DNA from: Pontiella desulfatans
GTDB lineage: Bacteria > Verrucomicrobiota > Kiritimatiellia > Kiritimatiellales > Pontiellaceae
Length of the DNA: 16,238 nucleotides
Assembly (NCBI GenBank): GCA_029287275.1
Contig: JARFRL010000387.1
Span: forward strand, 1-16,238
Reading direction: 5' to 3'
Part shown: positions 8,257-13,733 of the stretch, piece after piece
Layout of the letters: the number at the start of each line of letters is the position of its first letter
Position numbering within the stretch: position 1 is the stretch's first letter
Made by a program: the position numbers and the translations under genes
Notes under the pieces: model-generated
Told to the model about the DNA's origin: nothing
The model's database searches: none
What the model saw: the letters and a program-made list of their open reading frames with translations, nothing else

Positions 8257-8264
8257 TGGGTCAA
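8236..8264 (-). promoter_or_regulatory. Sigma70-like promoter of the gntR-led cluster
   Basis: On the minus strand, TTGACC (8264-8259) is followed after 17 bases by TTATAA (8241-8236). An alternative -10, TATTAT (8243-8238), has a 15-base spacer. A start near 8229 would leave a leader of roughly 30 bases. This is the only region with such hexamers between the cyclophilin-like gene and gntR. Confidence 0.5.
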
Positions 8265-8299
8265 CCGCGTATCTCGGGAAGGTTGGGCCCTTTTTCTTG

Positions 8300-8671
8300 C
8301 TACAGCGACTCAATCCGGATCACTTCGCCGTCTTTGACGGAGCCGAACGCGTCGAGGTCACCCAGTATTCGCCCGAACACATTCACGGGACTCGCGGCGC
8401 GAGGCTCGTCGCCATGACTGGCGGGGGTCGGTCCCCAAAAGATGCAAAAGGCGGTTCCGGGAGCCCAATAGGCCAGATCGCCGACTTGCACTTCGTCGCT
8501 CGCGTCCGGTTCGGCCGGCACACGCACCGGTATCGAGAAATAGATCTCATCGCCCCAGCGGTTGGCCCGGCCCTGAATGGGCAGCGCGTCCCAAACGGCA
8601 TCCGCCGTCGCGCTGTCATTGAGCACCGCCTCTTTCACGACCGATCGTGTCCGAATCTGTATCTTTTTCAT
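8300..8671 (-). CDS. Cyclophilin-fold protein, TM1367/DUF369 type
   Basis: A 123-residue cytoplasmic protein with no signal peptide. It matches the small 'cyclophilin-like fold' family typified by Thermotoga TM1367: NRWGDEIYFSIPV near 37-49, the region VGDLAYWAPGTAFCIFWGPTP near 63-83, and ASPVNVFGRI near 93-102, at the usual family length. The family has a cyclophilin-like barrel, but prolyl isomerase activity is not established and the role is unknown. GGAG lies 6 bases before the ATG. It follows the large hydrolase gene by 37 bases and is probably read from the same transcript; the cluster starting with gntR has its own promoter 100 bases further on. Why such a protein sits in a polysaccharide locus is not explained by the sequence. 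Confidence 0.85.
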   Translation of the reverse strand: MKKIQIRTRSVVKEAVLNDSATADAVWDALPIQGRANRWGDEIYFSIPVRVPAEPDASDEVQVGDLAYWAPGTAFCIFWGPTPASHGDEPRAASPVNVFGRILGDLDAFGSVKDGEVIRIESL

Positions 8672-8708
8672 ATCATACTCCGTGGCTTGGGTTCGTACGT
8701 GTTTGACC

Positions 8709-11700
8709 TTATTGAATTCGCCCGATGAAATCCCTGTAGTCGGGATTCTGCGACCAGGCAGTTTGTCGTGTTCCGTTCTTCATGCCGGTTACCGCCAGTT
8801 TTTTTCCGCGCGTTACGATGAACTCAAACGGGCCGGTGAATCCATTATCAATCGGAGCTGAATTCTTAAATGATTGGGTTTCGGAATCCCATACCCGAGA
8901 GGACCAAATGATGCTTCGCGGGGCTGCTTCATTCCAAACATAGATCGCGCCATCGGCATTCATGTCGCAGGATTTGCGCCCCTCATCCTCTTTCGAACGG
9001 GTCTTATGAACATTGATCCCTAAAAACAGGTCTCGGAGCTTCACCTTGCCTGAGCTGTCAAATGTGAATTTGACATCCAGCCTGTCGGCAAACACGGCTT
9101 CAGCGAGACTCGCGCCATAGATGTTATCGCCGGCGGCCCATTCATCACCATCAATCTTGACCTCTTCACCATCTGGTAAATCTGTACGACCGGATTCGAA
9201 GATGTGAGGATGATCATGAATCAATGCATATTTTTCATCTTTCCAATCTTCCTTGGCGACCGTTGTGGTTCCGGGCGCCGCGTTCACGTTCACGTAGATT
9301 TCATTCTCGGTGACAAATCCGGAGGTATTCACGACAACCGCTTTCAGCGAATACCAATCCTGGTCCATGTTTTCTAGAAGCTCGTCCCTCGCATAGTTCC
9401 AATTATATGACCGGCCGCTTCCGGTTCGCCCATCCACGCGCAGGCCGTTGATATACAACTTCACCTCGGCGAGATCGCCATCGGGCCCACCTTTCACGTC
9501 AATGTCCACATTGAGGTCGTCAGCGGTTCCAAACGCCTGCCCGTCGGTGATGTTTGGAAATTCAGGCGTAGGCAGATCGCCGAGCTGCTCAATTCTATCG
9601 ACTTCGCCTAGTACCTCCGCGTAGGTGGCCTCCCAGTTAAAATATCCAGTCTTGGAGTGCAGGGTGTGGTTATATTGTAAATTTAGCGTGTCCGAATATT
9701 GAACCCAATGATCCTTGGCGTCATGAATATGGGCGACCGCCTCCGGATGCTTGCTCGCGAAGGCCGCGCCGCCTGTCAGAAAGAGCTTCAGATTGGCGGC
9801 GGCGCGCTGTTTATCCGCGTAATACTGCCCGAGATACGCCATGCTACGAATGTCTCTAAGCGTGTTTTCCAGCTCCGCGTTTCCGCCGATCCGCGCCTCC
9901 AACGTCGGTAGCGCCGCCAGCGCGTTGGTCGCCCAGCTTTCCAAATTGTCCGCGACCTGCAGTGGCGTGAGCCGGGTTGGGTCCGGGGTGTCGCCGGCCA
10001 CGATATCTTCCGCCCAATCGGTAACGGAAATGCATAACGGCTCCGACGGATGATGAGGAATCCGGGTTCTGATCATCGGGTTCCGCTCAAAGTAATAGTT
10101 CTGGTAGTCGAGGAAATTATCGCCTTGGCACATTTCCGACGCGAAGTTTCCATCCGTGGCCGACCAAACCGAGCGGTTCAGTTGAGGAACGATTTCGGAA
10201 ACACCCTGCCACGCGTTGAACAGCAGCGCCCCATCGGAAGCGCTTAAATCGAACCGATGCTCGAGCACCTTTTTCCAATAGGCGTCATCAAGATCATTGT
10301 TATAGGCCAGTTCTCCAAACAACCGGAAATTATACCAATGCTTGCTGATTTCCATCTCTCTGGGCGACGACGGGGACTTGGCCATGAACTCACGTCCCCA
10401 GAAATAGCCGTCGGAACCCATATAGAATCCGGGGATATCCCCATGTGGCATGTTTCGAATGAATTCCCGCGCGAAATCCGCGCTACCCCAGCGGTGCATG
10501 AAGATGTCGTCATTGCGCAGGTTGAGCCAAACCTTGAAGCCGGAGGATAGGAAGCCCGTATCGATAATACGATCTTCCCATTCCTGAGGCCGCCGCGACG
10601 CGTACATGTGCGCGACAGAATACTTTGTGCTGGAATCCATAATCCCGCCGGTGTAGTTCGGCTGACCGTCGGTTCGATTAAAGAACACCTCTTTAATGGC
10701 ATCCGGATTTTCGTCCGGCACGCCGTGACGGCGGTAAATAAAGCGGACGTCGCGGCCGTCCCAGCGCGCATCCGCCCGCGCGTCCATAATGCCCCTGCCG
10801 TAGGTTTTATACATATAGTTTTCAGTCGAATCGGCGGTGTAATCCAACGTGTCGCGGTCGTGCTCCCCGGAGCAGACGCCGATGCCCTTAAGGTTGGGAT
10901 ACGTCAGCAGCGCCTCCTTCACGCTTGCCCGCGCATACGCCACCGTATTGGTATTCGCCTGATCTTCGGTGATGCCGTATTTGCCAATCGCGCCATTCAC
11001 ATAGACATCCCAATGGAACAGATAGACCTCGATGCCGCGCTCCTCGGCATATTGGAACACCTCCTGCCAATGCGCGACCTTTTCCGCCATGGTCAATCGT
11101 TTGACCAGCTGGATCATATGATTGGTTACGCCGCCCTCGATCTCCTCCACGTTGCCGTCCCCGTCGAGGTCCAATGTCGGAATCAGCTTGCTGTTAACAC
11201 TCATGTCCAGTTCCGACTCCGCGACGCGGAAAACATCCTCCATCGCGCAGTCCTCGTATCCCGGAACCTCGACTAGGTTGGGATAGGGATGCGTGGTCCA
11301 CAAACTCAATACGTTGTAGCGATAGCGGGCCATGCCATCGATGTACGCTTTCCAGAAATCGACCTCCCAGACATTCGCGATGTTTTGCTGAGCCGCGTCG
11401 CCGCGGTCGCTGTACGACGGACAGCGGGCATCCAGCGGGAGGTTCAGTTTCAGCCCGCGCTTGGGCACCAGCGGCGCGCGATCCGCGGCTTGAATCGGCA
11501 GCCCCAGCTTCAGGAACTCGGCCGCTTCAATGCCGCCATACATCGCGCCCGTTGCGTCCGCGCCGACAATCTCAATCTGATTCGCTCCGACAACCCGAAT
11601 TTCATACGACTCCGGCGATGCCGCGTCGGGCTCAATGGTCAATGTAATCAGTAGGTTTTCCGCGCCCGTTTCCTCAAAGGCAACCTCAAGTTCCCGCGCC

Positions 11701-13610
11701 GCGAACGCCAGTTGCGGAACGGCTGGATTGTATACGACTTCGGGCTTCGCGCTTTCCAGCAGGATGGTTTTCAGGTTGAACAGATTTTCCGTCGCCGGCG
11801 CGCCGTCGCTCACAAACACCAGATAAAGATCATGCATGCCGCTTACCGCGCCATGACTGTTTGAAAAGGCCTGATACGTATCCCATCCCCCGGTAGCCGA
11901 GATATCCACGGAGCCCATCAACGCGCCATCCGGAGCATCCAGCCTCAACTCGACCGTTCCTCCACCGCCCTCGCTACTGGCTTCAAACGCGACCTCAGAA
12001 GCGCCGCTACCAAACAAAAAATCACTGAAAACAATCCAGCTTCCGTCTCTGATATCGCCAACGGCCCCGTCGGCCAACCGCCGGACGACATGGGTGTCTA
12101 CGGGATTCGATTCTCCGTCAAAGTCGGCCGCGTTTCGAAGAATCCCGACGTCGACGGGACCGGTGTAGACCGACCCCGAATTTATATTCAGTCGGAAGAA
12201 GCGGTTGGACACCCGGGACGGGATTTTGATGCGAGCCGTGACGAGATCAAAATCGGCATCCACACTGTCCACGTCCAGATTTCCGGCGTAGGCCCCCCAA
12301 CTCTCAGGCTGAAGAAAATCACCATGCTCCACGTTGTAGTCCAGACCTAGTTCGGCCGCGTTTTTCCGGCGATTAAAACTGTACTCAAGACAGGATGCTC
12401 CATTGGTAAGAACGACTTTGGTCTTCGGCTTCAGCCCGGCATCATCCGCGCTATTGGTGGGGTTCCCGCCAAAGGCGAACTCAAACAGGTTGTTCAACTC
12501 GCCCCAGTCGGGATTGGCCGACATCAGGGCATCATCGCCCGTCAGCGAAAACCCGCCCGCCCACGATTCATACGGGCTTGGCGTCACAACCGTTACGGTT
12601 CGGTGCGCCTGATTCGTTGCTCCTTCATTGTCATACGCGGTGAGTCTGAGCGTATAAGTTCCATCCGTCAGATTCCCGAGCAGCTGACCGGCGTCGTTCT
12701 CGTCGGTTGTACCGCCCCATCGATACGGCGCGGAGGGGTCCGACCCAACCGTTACTCCATTTATGGCCAGTGTTACATTGGTAATCGAGTCGTTGTCCGT
12801 CGCGGTGCCTTCTACGAAAAGAGACTGCCCGGCCGGAAAGTTGGTGAGGTCGTTCGCGGGCGTCATGAAACCCACCGTCGGAGGAGTCAGCGGCGGAGCG
12901 TTTGATACGACATCCAGTGTGAGCAGATCGACTCGAAAGTGATCGTCAACCCCCATGGATTCGCCAGCACCGACAATAATCAAGTCACCATCCTCCAGCG
13001 CCCAGCTTCCGCTGACATCGTCGGTGCTTTTATAGTCCTGATTCCATTGCGCGGTGATCGCCTCATTAGCGCTGACATCCCAGATCATAAAATCGGCGTA
13101 GTCACCGGCTCCGTAGATTTGAAAGGAGACGCGTTCGAGAACCACCGAGGTGTTCGGCGCCAGATCCCCGGCGTCAACCGTGTAAACCAGCGCTTCCCGC
13201 GAGCCCTTTCCCAGCGAATTGTCACTGTCGCCGGAATAGACCGAGGTCGAATCAACGCCCAGCTCCCCGGTGCCGAGGCCGTCAACCAGCCCGATGGCAA
13301 GTCCGGCCAAATAGTTGGTCAGGGTTCCGCCGCTGACATGGGGCTCGGCGGCAGTCTGATTCCAGCCGATCACCCCGGAAGCAATGAGAGAGAAACTTTC
13401 CGACGCGCCAAAGCTTCCGGCGTCCGTCAACAAGCCGGTCAGCACGGCGTCGGCCGCGGAAATTGAAGGCGGGGCGTCATTCAAGTCCGAGACCGTCCAG
13501 GTTTTGGTACTCGTTCCCGTATCATCGTTATTGTTCAAAACAACCGATGCCCGCGCGCCGCCGCAACAAACCAGCGACACGGACAAATACACCAACACAC
13601 CCTTTAACAT
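8709..13610 (-). CDS. Large secreted modular glycoside hydrolase-like protein with CBM6 (large paralogue)
   Basis: A 1633-residue exported protein. Signal peptide ~1-21 (ends GARA). An unnamed beta module (~22-235) is shared with the next protein upstream. Then come an Ig-like domain (~243-342), a segment with NNLFEFAFGGNPTN and LDYNVEHG...W typical of verrucomicrobial modules (~345-478), and a CBM6 carbohydrate-binding module (~480-620; DGSWIVFSDFLFGSGA, GGTVELRLDAPDG, GGWDTYQ). From ~625 to the end it is collinear with the 951-residue paralogue: GH20/GH67-like N-domain, TIM barrel with Glu916 (SGEH), Asp1034-Asp1035 (RNDD), Asp1067 and Glu1074 (GSDGYFWGRE), a helical region, an Ig-like domain (~1345-1445) and a C-terminal beta domain. 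Residues 814-825 form a canonical EF-hand loop (DLDGDGNVEEIE). The protein should hold a polysaccharide by CBM6 and cleave it; the linkage is unknown and no GH family is assigned. GGAG lies 7 bases before the ATG. Confidence 0.87.
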   Translation of the reverse strand: MLKGVLVYLSVSLVCCGGARASVVLNNNDDTGTSTKTWTVSDLNDAPPSISAADAVLTGLLTDAGSFGASESFSLIASGVIGWNQTAAEPHVSGGTLTNYLAGLAIGLVDGLGTGELGVDSTSVYSGDSDNSLGKGSREALVYTVDAGDLAPNTSVVLERVSFQIYGAGDYADFMIWDVSANEAITAQWNQDYKSTDDVSGSWALEDGDLIIVGAGESMGVDDHFRVDLLTLDVVSNAPPLTPPTVGFMTPANDLTNFPAGQSLFVEGTATDNDSITNVTLAINGVTVGSDPSAPYRWGGTTDENDAGQLLGNLTDGTYTLRLTAYDNEGATNQAHRTVTVVTPSPYESWAGGFSLTGDDALMSANPDWGELNNLFEFAFGGNPTNSADDAGLKPKTKVVLTNGASCLEYSFNRRKNAAELGLDYNVEHGDFLQPESWGAYAGNLDVDSVDADFDLVTARIKIPSRVSNRFFRLNINSGSVYTGPVDVGILRNAADFDGESNPVDTHVVRRLADGAVGDIRDGSWIVFSDFLFGSGASEVAFEASSEGGGGTVELRLDAPDGALMGSVDISATGGWDTYQAFSNSHGAVSGMHDLYLVFVSDGAPATENLFNLKTILLESAKPEVVYNPAVPQLAFAARELEVAFEETGAENLLITLTIEPDAASPESYEIRVVGANQIEIVGADATGAMYGGIEAAEFLKLGLPIQAADRAPLVPKRGLKLNLPLDARCPSYSDRGDAAQQNIANVWEVDFWKAYIDGMARYRYNVLSLWTTHPYPNLVEVPGYEDCAMEDVFRVAESELDMSVNSKLIPTLDLDGDGNVEEIEGGVTNHMIQLVKRLTMAEKVAHWQEVFQYAEERGIEVYLFHWDVYVNGAIGKYGITEDQANTNTVAYARASVKEALLTYPNLKGIGVCSGEHDRDTLDYTADSTENYMYKTYGRGIMDARADARWDGRDVRFIYRRHGVPDENPDAIKEVFFNRTDGQPNYTGGIMDSSTKYSVAHMYASRRPQEWEDRIIDTGFLSSGFKVWLNLRNDDIFMHRWGSADFAREFIRNMPHGDIPGFYMGSDGYFWGREFMAKSPSSPREMEISKHWYNFRLFGELAYNNDLDDAYWKKVLEHRFDLSASDGALLFNAWQGVSEIVPQLNRSVWSATDGNFASEMCQGDNFLDYQNYYFERNPMIRTRIPHHPSEPLCISVTDWAEDIVAGDTPDPTRLTPLQVADNLESWATNALAALPTLEARIGGNAELENTLRDIRSMAYLGQYYADKQRAAANLKLFLTGGAAFASKHPEAVAHIHDAKDHWVQYSDTLNLQYNHTLHSKTGYFNWEATYAEVLGEVDRIEQLGDLPTPEFPNITDGQAFGTADDLNVDIDVKGGPDGDLAEVKLYINGLRVDGRTGSGRSYNWNYARDELLENMDQDWYSLKAVVVNTSGFVTENEIYVNVNAAPGTTTVAKEDWKDEKYALIHDHPHIFESGRTDLPDGEEVKIDGDEWAAGDNIYGASLAEAVFADRLDVKFTFDSSGKVKLRDLFLGINVHKTRSKEDEGRKSCDMNADGAIYVWNEAAPRSIIWSSRVWDSETQSFKNSAPIDNGFTGPFEFIVTRGKKLAVTGMKNGTRQTAWSQNPDYRDFIGRIQ

Positions 13611-13733
13611 TCCAACTCTCCAGTCCAGACCGTTGAAGCCGCCCGAATCCTAGCGAGCGGAACCTGCCTTTTTCGCAACGCCTCGCCCGAAACATTTAAA
13701 CGGATTTCGCCCGAATCCATATTCCTCGCTTGC
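13611..13733. promoter_or_regulatory. Short intergenic region with three copies of CGCCCGAA
   Basis: This 123-base gap precedes the large hydrolase gene. CGCCCGAA occurs at 13640-13647, 13684-13691 and 13708-13715, all in one orientation; the first and third extend to CGCCCGAATCC. The third forms part of a short inverted repeat, GGATT-N7-AATCC (13702-13718). These could be regulator sites or chance in GC-rich DNA. No clear promoter hexamers or terminator hairpin with a T-run were found. Confidence 0.3.

Noticed and set aside
10608..11276. Plus-strand open frame of 222 codons opposite the large hydrolase.
   Set aside because: A mirror of the catalytic barrel region, with no ribosome-binding site or recognisable domain.
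13552..13610. Two cysteines (VCCGG) at the end of the signal peptide of the large hydrolase as a possible lipoprotein site.
   Set aside because: The residues before each Cys (L-V, V-C) do not fit a lipobox, which wants Gly, Ala or Ser at -1, and a good signal peptidase I site (ARA) follows.
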